Source: Echinicola pacifica DSM 19836
GTDB taxonomy: Bacteria > Bacteroidota > Bacteroidia > Cytophagales > Cyclobacteriaceae
DNA: 64,000 nt
Assembly (NCBI RefSeq): GCF_000373245.1
Contig: NZ_KB890757.1
Location: forward strand, 62,001-126,000
Direction of reading: 5' to 3'
The translations under genes were made by a program, and so were the position numbers. Under the pieces are notes generated by a model. It was given only the letters and a program-made list of their open reading frames with translations, made no database searches and was not told where the DNA came from. Shown piece by piece: positions 28,080 through 37,073 of the stretch. Positions within the stretch are counted from its first letter, which is position 1; each line of letters opens with the position of its first letter.

Positions 28080-29390
28080 ATGGAAACTGAAAAATTAGTC
28101 GTCGGATTGGATATTGGGACCACAAAAATTTGTGCGATCATCGGCCGCAAAAATGAATTTGGGAAGCTGGAAGTGCTCGGAATGGGCAAGGCAGTTTCTG
28201 ATGGAGTTATCCGGGGGATAGTAACCAATATTGACAAGACGGTCAATGCGATTCAGAAGGCGGTAAATGAAGCAGCCGATATGGCAGAGGTGGATATCCG
28301 CGAGGTGATCGTAGGTATAGCTGGTCAGCATATCCGAAGCTCAGTTCACCATGGTGTCATCATCCGTAATACCAAGGATGATGAAATTACCATAGAGGAC
28401 GTTCGTCGTCTTTCCAATGATATGGAAAATATCGTGGTTCCTCCAGGCAATACTATTATTCACGTGATGCCCCAAGACTATACCGTGGACTATGAAGACG
28501 GTATCAAAGATCCTGTTGGGATGTCAGGAGCCCGACTAGAGGCAGATTTCCATATCATCACTGCTCAGACCACAGCTATCAATAATATCAACCGATGTGT
28601 AAAACGTGCCGAACTTCAGTCTCAGGATCTTATCCTTGAGCCACTGGCTAGCTCGCTTTCCGTATTGAGTGATTTGGACAAAGAAGCAGGGGTATGCCTT
28701 GTGGATATTGGTGGTGGCACCACTGATATCGCCATATTTTATGATAATATCATCAGACATACCGCAGTGATTCCTTTTGGTGGGAATATCATCACCTCGG
28801 ATATCAAAGAAGGATGCATGGTGATGCAGAATCAGGCAGAGCTCTTGAAAACCAAATTTGGTAGGGCCATTTCTGAAGATGCCAACCCGAATGAGATCGT
28901 CTCTATCCCGGGGCTGAGAAACCGTCCTCCAAAGGAAATATCAATTAAGAACCTAGCTCATGTGATTGAGGCTAGAATGGAAGAGATCATTGAAATGGTG
29001 CAGTCGGAGATTGTCGCCAGTGGATTATATAAGAAGTTAGCCGGAGGCATTGTCCTCACCGGCGGAGGTTCCCAGTTACAGGGAGTAGGTCAATTATTTG
29101 AATATATGACCGGGCTGGATACTCGTATTGGCTATCCAAATGAGCACCTGGGCAAGTCAAAAATTGAGGAAGTCAAAAGTCCAATGTTTGCCACTACCGT
29201 TGGTTTGGTACTGGCAGGATTTAAGGCCTTGGATGATAGAGAAGATTTTTACCGTCAGCGTCAGGTCCAGGCTCCAAATACCCGGCAGGATAAGAAAGTT
29301 GAAATGCCAGGGAAGGATATCTTTGGAAGCATCAGACGCAGATTAAAGGATTTTATAACAGATGATATCGGGGACGAAGGGAATTATTAA
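28080..29390 (+). CDS. ftsA: Cell division protein FtsA
   Basis: Actin-like ATPase that tethers FtsZ to the membrane. The 436-residue protein shows the phosphate-1 loop GLDIGTTKICAIIG near the start, VDIGGGTTDIAIF (phosphate-2) and a GIVLTGGGSQLQG adenosine motif. The C-terminal segment IFGSIRRRLKDFITD is amphipathic and basic, as expected for the membrane-targeting helix. A short 61-base gap precedes ftsZ. Confidence 0.96.
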   Translation: METEKLVVGLDIGTTKICAIIGRKNEFGKLEVLGMGKAVSDGVIRGIVTNIDKTVNAIQKAVNEAADMAEVDIREVIVGIAGQHIRSSVHHGVIIRNTKDDEITIEDVRRLSNDMENIVVPPGNTIIHVMPQDYTVDYEDGIKDPVGMSGARLEADFHIITAQTTAINNINRCVKRAELQSQDLILEPLASSLSVLSDLDKEAGVCLVDIGGGTTDIAIFYDNIIRHTAVIPFGGNIITSDIKEGCMVMQNQAELLKTKFGRAISEDANPNEIVSIPGLRNRPPKEISIKNLAHVIEARMEEIIEMVQSEIVASGLYKKLAGGIVLTGGGSQLQGVGQLFEYMTGLDTRIGYPNEHLGKSKIEEVKSPMFATTVGLVLAGFKALDDREDFYRQRQVQAPNTRQDKKVEMPGKDIFGSIRRRLKDFITDDIGDEGNY

Positions 29391-29451
29391 TCTCCTTGCT
29401 CACGATAGATAAAAAATAAGAATTTACAGTTCACCAAAAATTGAGGAAAAA

Positions 29452-31077
29452 ATGTCAGATAATATGAAAGATTACAAATTTGATATTCCCAAAAACCATA
29501 AATCTATCATCAAGGTGATAGGTGTGGGAGGCGGTGGTTCAAACGCTGTGAACCACATGTATGGGCAAGGAATAAAGGACGTAGAGTTTGTGGTGGTCAA
29601 TACCGACGCCCAAGCGCTAAAAAGCAGTCCTGTTCCGCTTAAGCTGCAGATCGGGACCCACCTGACAGAAGGATTGGGTGCTGGTGCAAATCCTGAAAAA
29701 GGGAAAAACGCAGCCCTGGAAAGCAAAGAAGAAATTAGAGAACTATTGGCAGATAATACCAAAATGGTATTCATCACCGCCGGAATGGGTGGAGGTACTG
29801 GTACTGGTGCTGCTCCTGTATTGGCGAAGATCGCTAAGGATATGGATATCCTTACTGTCGGTATAGTGACCGCTCCTTTTGTGTTTGAAGGTCGTAAAAA
29901 AACCGGTGCCGCTCAGCGTGGTATCGAAGAACTTAGAGCCAACTGTGACACCGTTTTGGTGATCCTAAATGATAAATTGCGTGAGGTATATGGTAACCTG
30001 CCTATCCGTGCTGCCTTTGGCAAAGCGGATAATGTGCTGACCACCGCTGCCAAATCCATCGCTGAGATCATCACTGTTCACCAGGATGTGAACGTCGATT
30101 TCGAAGATGTGAAAACCGTCATGAAAGATGCTGGTGCTGCCGTAATGGGCTCGGCAACAGAGGAAATGGAAGGCCGTGCACTGAAAGCAGCCGAGAAAGC
30201 TATCGCTTCTCCGCTGCTGAACAATGTGGACATCAAAGGTGCCCAGAAAATCCTCCTTTCCATCATGTCTGGCGAGGAAGAAGAATTGTCAATGGACGAA
30301 TTGAGCGAAATCACCGAATACATCCAGGACCGTGCGGGCGATGATGCAGAGGTGATCTTTGGTCAGGGGATAGACCCGGATCTGAAGAAATCTATCCGCG
30401 TGACTGTTATTGCTACCGGTTTCCAAACTGACGAATTGTCTAAGAAATTTAGCGGTGAAAAAACTCAGGTGGAAGCTGTCGAAGAAGATACCAAAAAGGT
30501 GATTGATCTGGATTCCGGCAAAACCAAAAAGGTGGAAGAGGAATCTACCGCTTCTGCCGGGCAGACATTTACCTTTAATATAAAAAGCCCTGCGCCAGTA
30601 AATAAGCCTGTGGAAAATACAAACTCCCAGGCCTTTGCCAAGTCAGAGGAAAAGCCGTCCGCAGAAGTGGATGCCGCAGATGATCAGGAAGAGGAATTTG
30701 AGTTCGTCGAAGCTCAACCCGAAAAGACCATCACACCTCTATATGACGAGGAGCCAGAGCAGCCACGAGCACAGTATCAGCAGCCTGAAAAGCCGCAAAC
30801 CCCTCCGTCTGGATTTGCCACTGATTATTATGAGCAGATCAAGCAGAAGGCAATACACCGTGCACACGAGCGCTTCGAAAGACTTAAAAACCTCAGAGCG
30901 GCCAATCAAACTCCAGAAGAATTTAAAGAAAAATTGGATACTCCCGCTTACTTAAGAAAAAATGTAAAACTCCAGGATGTGCAACATAGCTCGGAATCAA
31001 GCATTTCAAAATTCAATCTGAATGATGATAATGAAATTCTGGGCAATAACCGGTTTTTACATGATAATGTTGATTAG
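29452..31077 (+). CDS. ftsZ: Cell division protein FtsZ
   Basis: Tubulin-like GTPase that forms the Z ring. The nucleotide-binding GVGGGGSNAVNHM is near residue 25 and the tubulin signature GGGTGTG at 113-119. At 541 residues it is about 160 longer than E. coli FtsZ. The extra length is a charged linker from about residue 335, rich in Glu, Lys, Pro and Gln, ending in a conserved tail with NNRFLHDNVD. Long linkers of this kind are typical of Bacteroidetes. The TAG stop directly abuts the stop of the convergent flavin reductase, and a perfect inverted repeat spans the junction. Confidence 0.97.
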   Translation: MSDNMKDYKFDIPKNHKSIIKVIGVGGGGSNAVNHMYGQGIKDVEFVVVNTDAQALKSSPVPLKLQIGTHLTEGLGAGANPEKGKNAALESKEEIRELLADNTKMVFITAGMGGGTGTGAAPVLAKIAKDMDILTVGIVTAPFVFEGRKKTGAAQRGIEELRANCDTVLVILNDKLREVYGNLPIRAAFGKADNVLTTAAKSIAEIITVHQDVNVDFEDVKTVMKDAGAAVMGSATEEMEGRALKAAEKAIASPLLNNVDIKGAQKILLSIMSGEEEELSMDELSEITEYIQDRAGDDAEVIFGQGIDPDLKKSIRVTVIATGFQTDELSKKFSGEKTQVEAVEEDTKKVIDLDSGKTKKVEEESTASAGQTFTFNIKSPAPVNKPVENTNSQAFAKSEEKPSAEVDAADDQEEEFEFVEAQPEKTITPLYDEEPEQPRAQYQQPEKPQTPPSGFATDYYEQIKQKAIHRAHERFERLKNLRAANQTPEEFKEKLDTPAYLRKNVKLQDVQHSSESSISKFNLNDDNEILGNNRFLHDNVD

Positions 31078-31094
31078 TTAAAAGCTAATCAACA
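31068..31094. terminator. Inverted repeat across the ftsZ/reductase stop-codon junction
   Basis: TGTTGATTAG (31068-31077) and CTAATCAACA (31085-31094) form a perfect 10-bp stem with a 7-base loop. It includes the stop codons of both convergent genes. There is no T run on either side, so it is a weak candidate bidirectional terminator or a 3' end stabiliser. Confidence 0.5.
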
Positions 31095-31605
31095 TTTCTG
31101 CCTGGGTCCTCAACAGGTCTAAATAAAATTCGTTGGTGAGCGAGTGATTAGACATGTTTTCCTCAATTTTTGCAAGTTTTGGCTTATGCGCCATCACATG
31201 CATGCCCAGGTAGTGGAATATGTCGGTAAGGTGGCTCAATGCGAGTCCACCGCCGCCTATTCCAGAGGAAATTCCCACCAAAGCACATTTTTTGCCATTG
31301 AAGGTGTTCGGATAAGTCATCCCATCAATGAAGGACTTCAATATCCCTGGAAATGATCCATTGTATTCCGGGACAATAAATACAAATTTATCCCCCTCCT
31401 GAACCTTGCCATGCAATTCATTATAAATTTCATTTTTTCCATTATGCTCATAGAGCGCCGAAAACACAAAGTCACTCGGTAAATCCCGCAAATCAATAAT
31501 CTCCGAATCTATCCCCGCCTGAGTTAAGATTTCATCATACTGATGGGCTATCGTTTTAGAAACTGCATTCTTTCTGTTAGTGCCTATTATTATTTTGATC
31601 TTCAT
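31078..31605 (-). CDS. NADPH-dependent FMN reductase family oxidoreductase
   Basis: A 175-residue flavodoxin-like protein. The FMN phosphate-binding segment GTNRKNAVSKTIA is near residues 8-20, and the VPEYNGSFPGILKSFIDGM motif, typical of NADPH-dependent FMN/quinone/chromate reductases, is near residues 79-97. It probably transfers electrons from NADPH to quinones, azo dyes or free flavin in the cytosol; the natural substrate is not predictable. It is convergent with ftsZ with no intergenic base and is otherwise alone. Confidence 0.88.
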   Translation of the reverse strand: MKIKIIIGTNRKNAVSKTIAHQYDEILTQAGIDSEIIDLRDLPSDFVFSALYEHNGKNEIYNELHGKVQEGDKFVFIVPEYNGSFPGILKSFIDGMTYPNTFNGKKCALVGISSGIGGGGLALSHLTDIFHYLGMHVMAHKPKLAKIEENMSNHSLTNEFYLDLLRTQAEMLISF

Positions 31606-31916
31606 TATCTGATTTTTATGAGCAGAGGTTATTTACTTGAGTCTTTGCCTAAGCGTTTTTTGTGTCCTCTGCTGGGATACTTCAACGGAATTGAGGGACG
31701 AATACTTTAATTTCCCATCCCCATAGCTGGTTTAGCGCCTTGGATGAATAAAATCCTTTCCGCTTTTTAATCTTATTTCAATGCAAATATATAATTTTAG
31801 GGCTGCAGGAACTTGAATTTGACTCCATAGATTTAGAATAATAAGTTGGAGAGTCCGATTATGCTATAAGCAGTGGGCGATCAAAGCCCGGAAAATCATC
31901 CTATTTAACCAAGAAA
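31606..31916. other. Divergent intergenic region (FMN reductase / purine nucleoside phosphorylase)
   Basis: About 310 bases without a gene. It holds an 8-bp inverted repeat, AGCAGAGG (31621-31628) with CCTCTGCT (31666-31673). On the minus strand it holds a TATATTTG box (plus-strand 31784-31791), which fits TAnnTTTG and may be the reductase promoter. No clear plus-strand promoter was found. Confidence 0.45.
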
Positions 31917-32738
31917 ATGAAAGAATATAGTAAGAAAATAGATGCAGCAGTTCAGTTTATTAAGCATCAGGCTGACTTTAGCGCCAAAGCAGGGATTATA
32001 CTAGGGACGGGACTGGGGAGCTTGGTGGATGAAATGGAAGTTTTTGCCTCCATTCCCTATGAGGACATTCCCTATTTTCCGGTGTCCACCGTCGAGTCCC
32101 ATAAGGGTGAACTGGTCTTTGGAGACCTCGCTGGCTGTAAAGTGGTGGTGATGAAAGGCCGTTTTCATTATTATGAAGGCTATACGATGAAAGAGGTGAC
32201 TTTCCCGGTAAGAGTCATGAAGCGTCTGGGCATAGAGCTATTATGTGTTTCCAATGCCGCTGGGGGACTAAACCCCGCTCATTCGATAGGTGATATTATG
32301 CTGATCGAAGATCATATTGACCTCTTTCCTGAAAATCCCCTACGAGGCGAAAACCTGGATGCTTTTGGGCTGAGATTTCCGGATATGAGTGAGCCCTATG
32401 AACTGAGGCTTCTGCAACAGGCCAGTCAAATAGCCCAAGGATTAGGGATCAAATTTCGAAAAGGAGTCTATGCTGGCGTCCAAGGTCCAAATTTGGAAAC
32501 TAAAGCTGAATATCGATACCTGCGGACCATTGGCGCCGACGCCGTTGGGATGAGCACCGTGCCAGAGGTCATCGTCGCTAGGCATATGGAATTACCGGTA
32601 TTTGCTATGTCCGCCATTACTGATCTATGTGTGCCTGGTAAAGTCAAGAAAATATCTATTCAGGAAGTCCTCGCTGCCGCTGCTATCGCAGAACCTAAGA
32701 TGATTGCAGTAATAAAAGGTCTTTTAGCTAGATTTTAG
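31917..32738 (+). CDS. Purine-nucleoside phosphorylase (trimeric type)
   Basis: Cytosolic enzyme of purine salvage that splits inosine or guanosine with phosphate. The 273-residue length fits the trimeric (PNP-I/MTAP) family. Seen motifs are the phosphate-binding GIILGTGLGSL, the GRFHYYEG loop, SNAAGGLNP, and the substrate-binding YAGVQGPNLETKAEYRYLRTIGADAVGMSTVPEV region. The ATG at 31917 starts MKEYSKKI. It is followed after 81 bases by a flavin reductase with no functional link that I can see. Confidence 0.94.
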   Translation: MKEYSKKIDAAVQFIKHQADFSAKAGIILGTGLGSLVDEMEVFASIPYEDIPYFPVSTVESHKGELVFGDLAGCKVVVMKGRFHYYEGYTMKEVTFPVRVMKRLGIELLCVSNAAGGLNPAHSIGDIMLIEDHIDLFPENPLRGENLDAFGLRFPDMSEPYELRLLQQASQIAQGLGIKFRKGVYAGVQGPNLETKAEYRYLRTIGADAVGMSTVPEVIVARHMELPVFAMSAITDLCVPGKVKKISIQEVLAAAAIAEPKMIAVIKGLLARF

Positions 32739-32819
32739 CATGGTTGTTGTATTTATTTCTGGTATAAAGTAATAATAGCTGGTTAGAATTGATTTTCCAG
32801 CCTTAAACCACAAAATAAT

Positions 32820-33494
32820 ATGGCAACACACAGGTTAAAAATACTAGAGAAAGAGCCGGTGACTTATAATGTCAACCGCTTCAGAATAGAAAAGCCCGCT
32901 GGTTACCAGTTTACTCCTGGGCAAGCAACGGAGCTTAGTTTTTTGCGCTCAGGATGGGAAGAGGAAAAAAGGCCTTTTAGCTTTACTAGCCTCCCTTCGG
33001 ATGATTATTTAGAGTTTACGATTAAGTCTTACGAAAGTCATCAAGGCGTAACTAAGAGACTTGGTGAGGCCCAAATTGGCGAGGAAGTGGAGATTGGCGA
33101 CCCTTGGGGTACCATCTCTTTCAAAGGAGAAGGGGTGTTCATTGCCGGAGGAGCAGGAATTACTCCTTTTATTTCCATCTTTCGTGATCTCCGTGAGAAA
33201 AATGAGATTGGAAGAAGCAAATTGATTTTTGCCAATAATACCAATGATGATATTATCCTCTTCGAGGAATTAAAATCAATCCTGGGACATAAATTTATCA
33301 ATATCATAGCTGAGCAAAAAGATACTGCCTATGATGTCGGGACCATTGATAAGGAATACCTGAAGGAAAATGTATCCACCTTCGAAAATCAATATTTCTA
33401 TGTCTGCGGTCCACCTAAGTTTATGAAGAAGGTAACTGACAGTTTAGGGGAGTTAGGAGTAAATTCATCTTCGCTAGTGTTGGAATCCTTATAA
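32820..33494 (+). CDS. FAD-binding ferredoxin reductase-like oxidoreductase
   Basis: A compact 224-residue FNR-family flavoprotein. The FAD-binding motif RPFSFTS is at residues 47-53, the GGAGITPFISIFRDL pyridine-nucleotide segment begins near residue 109, and the C-terminal FYVCGPPKFMKKV completes the NAD(P) site. It has no [2Fe-2S] or globin domain, so it must hand electrons to a separate partner. That partner is not encoded next to it. A strong terminator follows 16 bases after the stop. Confidence 0.86.
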   Translation: MATHRLKILEKEPVTYNVNRFRIEKPAGYQFTPGQATELSFLRSGWEEEKRPFSFTSLPSDDYLEFTIKSYESHQGVTKRLGEAQIGEEVEIGDPWGTISFKGEGVFIAGGAGITPFISIFRDLREKNEIGRSKLIFANNTNDDIILFEELKSILGHKFINIIAEQKDTAYDVGTIDKEYLKENVSTFENQYFYVCGPPKFMKKVTDSLGELGVNSSSLVLESL

Positions 33495-33509
33495 TGAAGG
33501 AGCATATAA

Positions 33510-33553
33510 AAAAAAAATGGAAGAGCCAGAATTTTGGTTCTTCCATTTTTTTT
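33510..33553. terminator. Bidirectional Rho-independent terminator
   Basis: A 12-bp stem (ATGGAAGAGCCA paired with TGGTTCTTCCAT, one G-T pair) with a 6-base loop is flanked by an A run on the left and a T run on the right. It can therefore serve the flavin reductase and also lies in the path of the convergent M20 gene. Confidence 0.92.
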
Positions 33554-33653
33554 GATTTTTAAGGCAGCATCCTTGAGCTGTCTGTTGTTTGAGAAGTGAA
33601 TGAGGAGGTTGTATTTTTAATGGGGAAAGTAATTGTAAATAGCTGCTGCAATT

Positions 33654-34967
33654 TTATTCCTCCAGTCCCATATAGTCCACTGTAAGATAGCTTAGAGCTC
33701 TTACGCCTAAGATCAGCCCCGCTTCGTCAATGAAGAAATCTGGTGTATGATGAGCGGCCACCTCTTCTGGTTTTTTTCCTATGGACATTCCTCCCAAGAA
33801 AATAAATAGCCCAGGTACCTCTTGTTGGAAATAACTAAAGTCCTCCGCTCCGGTGATGGGGTCATGGTAAATGACATTTTCTTCCCCAGCGACATTGATT
33901 AGGCTGGGAAGCATAAGCTCGGTTAAGTCAATATCGTTAATGGTGGCAGGATATATTTTATCTATAGTGATATCGACTTTTGCGCCAGCTGCCTCCGCCG
34001 TATGTGTAGCAATGGTATTGATGCGCTGGTGGATCAGTTGCTGCTGTTGCTCGCCGTAAGTACGGATGGTGCCGAGCATCTCCACAGTTTCTGGGATTAT
34101 ATTTTGCCTTACGCCTCCATGGATACTTCCTATGGTGACGATTGCTGGGTTTTCGGTGATATTTACATTTCTGCTGATGATGGTCTGTAGGGCATTGACC
34201 ATCTGTGCGCTGGTGACAATAGGATCCACTGAGGACCAGGGATAGGCGCCATGAGCCTGGCGGCCTTTTACCACCAATTTTAAATTATCCACTGCTGCCA
34301 TGGCGGGACCTGGCCGGTATTTTATTTTACCCACTTCTGTCTGGGAATTTATATGTAAGCCAAATACAGCATCCACATCTTTCATTACACCTTCTTCCAC
34401 CATTCTCTTAGCGCCCCAGCTGCCTATTCCTTCTTCGAACACTCCCTCTTCCGCAGGCTGGAAGATGAATTTTACCGATCCGTGGAGCTCCTCTTTCATG
34501 GAAGTCAGCACTTCGGCGACACCCATCAAAATTGCCACATGAGTATCATGACCACAAGCATGCATTACCCCAATCTCCTGCCCGTTATACACCGTAGTTT
34601 TGGTGGATTTGAAGGGTAAGTCATTCCTTTCGGTAACTGGCAGGGCATCCATATCGGCTCGTAAGGCCACTATCGGGCCGGGGTGACCTCCTTCTAAAAT
34701 CCCAACGACTCCCGTGACCGCCACATTTTCTTGGACTTGCATGCCTAAGGACCGCAAATGAGCTGCTATTAATGCAGCAGTACGCGTTTCCTGATTTCCT
34801 AATTCGGGATGCTGATGGATATCCCTTCTCCATTCCAGTACCTTCTGTTCGATTTGCTCGGCGTTGGTATCAATCTTCTCGTTTAGGGCTTGCTGGGCAT
34901 GGATGGAAACAGGCACGGCAAGCGCCAAGCAAAGTAAGACTGGGAAAACCTTTAATTGTAGGGACAT
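33654..34967 (-). CDS. M20 family metallopeptidase / amidohydrolase, exported
   Basis: The 437-residue protein has a signal peptide (cleavage near SIHAQQ) followed by the M20D amidohydrolase fold. Metal and catalytic segments are ADMDALP (104-110), HACGHDTH (136-143), QPAEEG, and the late GAEDFSYF block. The family includes hippurate and IAA-amino-acid hydrolases and N-acyl-amino-acid deacylases, so it most likely removes an acyl group from an amino acid in the periplasm. The substrate is unknown. It is a single gene between a terminator and a divergent intergenic region. Confidence 0.93.
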   Translation of the reverse strand: MSLQLKVFPVLLCLALAVPVSIHAQQALNEKIDTNAEQIEQKVLEWRRDIHQHPELGNQETRTAALIAAHLRSLGMQVQENVAVTGVVGILEGGHPGPIVALRADMDALPVTERNDLPFKSTKTTVYNGQEIGVMHACGHDTHVAILMGVAEVLTSMKEELHGSVKFIFQPAEEGVFEEGIGSWGAKRMVEEGVMKDVDAVFGLHINSQTEVGKIKYRPGPAMAAVDNLKLVVKGRQAHGAYPWSSVDPIVTSAQMVNALQTIISRNVNITENPAIVTIGSIHGGVRQNIIPETVEMLGTIRTYGEQQQQLIHQRINTIATHTAEAAGAKVDITIDKIYPATINDIDLTELMLPSLINVAGEENVIYHDPITGAEDFSYFQQEVPGLFIFLGGMSIGKKPEEVAAHHTPDFFIDEAGLILGVRALSYLTVDYMGLEE

Positions 34968-35441
34968 GATTATAGAGTTTTGGTGAAAAGTGCTTATTGG
35001 TGGTCCTGTACTTATCCAGAAGGATTACTTTTGGACATTCCAAAATAGGCTGTTTTAAAAATACAAAAAATAGGTTACCATTGGCATATAAGCTTCAAAA
35101 CCTTTCCGTGATTCTATCAGACAAACTGATTAAGCATCCTGGGAAGACTTTCTGTCCTCGAGGGAAAGTGTAGTGTCAGGCAACTGAAGTTTTATTTGCC
35201 CCAAAACTTTAGGCATATTATCCCGCACTATGCCTTAGGAATCGAAATAGATAGGCGAGATGAAATAGGGGTGAAGAATAATGAAATTTATAGGAAAAAA
35301 TAGCGGATAAAATGGGAAAGAGGAAGTCTTTCCTGGTGGTTTTTAATTGAATGTTTTCCTGATTGATTACTTTTATAAATGCGAAAAAAGGGGCAATTTG
35401 GCATGGATTTCCCTGTTTGGTCCTAAATAAACAACTGTACT
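34968..35441. other. Divergent intergenic region (M20 amidohydrolase / SDR-gldAFG)
   Basis: No gene. It contains a stem at 35147-35169 (ACTTTC with GAAAGT around a CCTCGAGG core) and an AGGCATA (35211-35217)/TATGCCT (35229-35235) hairpin. The best promoter candidate for the downstream operon is TTG at 35347 and TACTTTTA at 35368, 18 bases apart, one base off the Bacteroidetes consensus. Confidence 0.45.
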
Positions 35442-36137
35442 ATGAAATTAGAAGGAAAAAAAGCGATTGTTACTGGAGTCAGCAAAGGCATTGGCTTGGA
35501 GACGGTAAAATTATTGTTGAAAAAAAATGTGATTGTAGCGGGTTGGGGGCGTACGCAGCCTGACTTACAGCATGATAATTTCACTTTTGTAGTGTGTGAT
35601 GTTTCTCAGGAAAAGGCAGTAGAAAAAGCCTATGAAGAAACCAAAGAGGCTATTGGCGATGATATCAGCATCCTAGTCAATAACGCCGGCTTTGGCAAGA
35701 TGGGTAAAATCGAGGAAATGAGCACCGAGGATTGGAAAGGCATGTTTGATGTCAATGTCCACGGAATTTTCTTTGTCACCAAAAAAGTGGTGCCAAAAAT
35801 GAAGCAAATGGACGAAGGGCATATTATCAATGTGGCCTCTATCGCAGGGCTGAATGGGCTGGCGTCTATGTCGGGGTATTGCGGGACTAAACATGCCGTG
35901 AGAGGAATTTCCCATTCATTATATATGGAGCTTAGAGAATTTGGGATCAAGGTAAGCACCATTTACCCAGGTTCTGTACAGACCAATTTCTTCGATGATA
36001 TCGAAGGGGTGCAGGCTCATGAAAACATGATGCGCCCAGAGGATGTGGCTTTGACCATGGTGCAAACCATCGAAACGCATCCTAATTATTTTGTGGCGGA
36101 TATTGAGTGCAGACCACTTCGCCCAAAGGGCAAATAA
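35442..36137 (+). CDS. Short-chain dehydrogenase/reductase
   Basis: A classical SDR of 231 residues. The nucleotide-binding TGVSKGIG is at residues 12-19, followed by the NNAG motif near residue 80 and the catalytic Ser plus YCGTK (Tyr-x3-Lys) block near 145-150. It reduces or oxidises an alcohol or ketone using NAD(P)H; the substrate cannot be read from sequence. It lies 12 bases upstream of gldA on the same strand, so it is probably the first gene of the gliding transporter transcript. Confidence 0.93.
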   Translation: MKLEGKKAIVTGVSKGIGLETVKLLLKKNVIVAGWGRTQPDLQHDNFTFVVCDVSQEKAVEKAYEETKEAIGDDISILVNNAGFGKMGKIEEMSTEDWKGMFDVNVHGIFFVTKKVVPKMKQMDEGHIINVASIAGLNGLASMSGYCGTKHAVRGISHSLYMELREFGIKVSTIYPGSVQTNFFDDIEGVQAHENMMRPEDVALTMVQTIETHPNYFVADIECRPLRPKGK

Positions 36138-36149
36138 AGCAACGGTTAG

Positions 36150-37073
36150 ATGTCATTAGAAGTCCTTCAAGTCAGTAAGCAATACGGTACGCAGCTAGCT
36201 GTGGATCAGGTGAGTTTTAGTGCTCGCCCTGGTCAGGTCCTGGGGTTTTTGGGCCCAAACGGCGCAGGTAAATCTACGACCATGAAAGTCGCCGCTGGCT
36301 ATATTCTGCCCGATGCGGGGGATGTCCTTATTGATGGGATTTCTATTTTGACACATCCGATAGAGGCTTCCAGGCAAATCGGCTACCTACCTGAGCATAA
36401 TCCCTTATACATGGAGATGTATGTGGTGGAGTTTTTGCTGTTTGTGGCAGGCTTATACCAGCTTCATGGTGCAGAAGCTCGCCAGCGAGTGGCAGGAGTC
36501 ATCCATGACTGCGGGCTGGAAAAAGAGCAGCACAAGAGAATTGGGGCACTTTCCAAAGGCTATCGCCAGCGGGTGGGACTCGCAAAGGCGCTTGTTCATG
36601 ATCCCAAAGTGATCATTCTGGATGAGCCTACCACCGGGCTGGATCCTAATCAGCTGGTGGAGATTCGCGCCCTGATCCGAAAGGTCAGCCAATACAAAAC
36701 CGTGATATTAAGTACTCACATCATGCAGGAAGTGGAGGCCGTATGTGATGAGGTGGTCATCATTCATGAAGGCAAGCTAGTCGCCCAGGACAGCCTGAAA
36801 GCCCTTAAACAGAATACTACAGAGGTGGTATTTGTGCTGGAAACTCAGGAAGAAATGCAGTCCAAATGGTTTGATGACTTGCTGGGTTTAGCAAAGTGCC
36901 ATCTGATAAGCCCGACCACGATCAGGCTGGAGGCCAAAGAGGTGTTTCTGTTACGAACGGAATTGATGCAGGTGCTGAATAGCCATGGATTGACCTTAAT
37001 TAGTTTGAGGCAGGAGGAAAGAAGTTTAGAACACGTTTTTTATGAATTAACCGCCCCCAGATATAATGTATAG
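36150..37073 (+). CDS. gldA: Gliding-motility-type ABC transporter ATPase GldA
   Basis: A 307-residue ABC ATPase with Walker A GPNGAGKST at 35-43, the signature-like LSKGYRQRVGLAKAL near residue 134, Walker B VIILDEPTTGLDP near residue 155 and a C-terminal extension of about 90 residues. Adjacent permease genes of the GldF and GldG type identify it as GldA. In Flavobacterium johnsoniae GldA, GldF and GldG form a transporter needed for gliding; the transported substrate is unknown. It overlaps gldF by eight bases. Confidence 0.93.
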   Translation: MSLEVLQVSKQYGTQLAVDQVSFSARPGQVLGFLGPNGAGKSTTMKVAAGYILPDAGDVLIDGISILTHPIEASRQIGYLPEHNPLYMEMYVVEFLLFVAGLYQLHGAEARQRVAGVIHDCGLEKEQHKRIGALSKGYRQRVGLAKALVHDPKVIILDEPTTGLDPNQLVEIRALIRKVSQYKTVILSTHIMQEVEAVCDEVVIIHEGKLVAQDSLKALKQNTTEVVFVLETQEEMQSKWFDDLLGLAKCHLISPTTIRLEAKEVFLLRTELMQVLNSHGLTLISLRQEERSLEHVFYELTAPRYNV

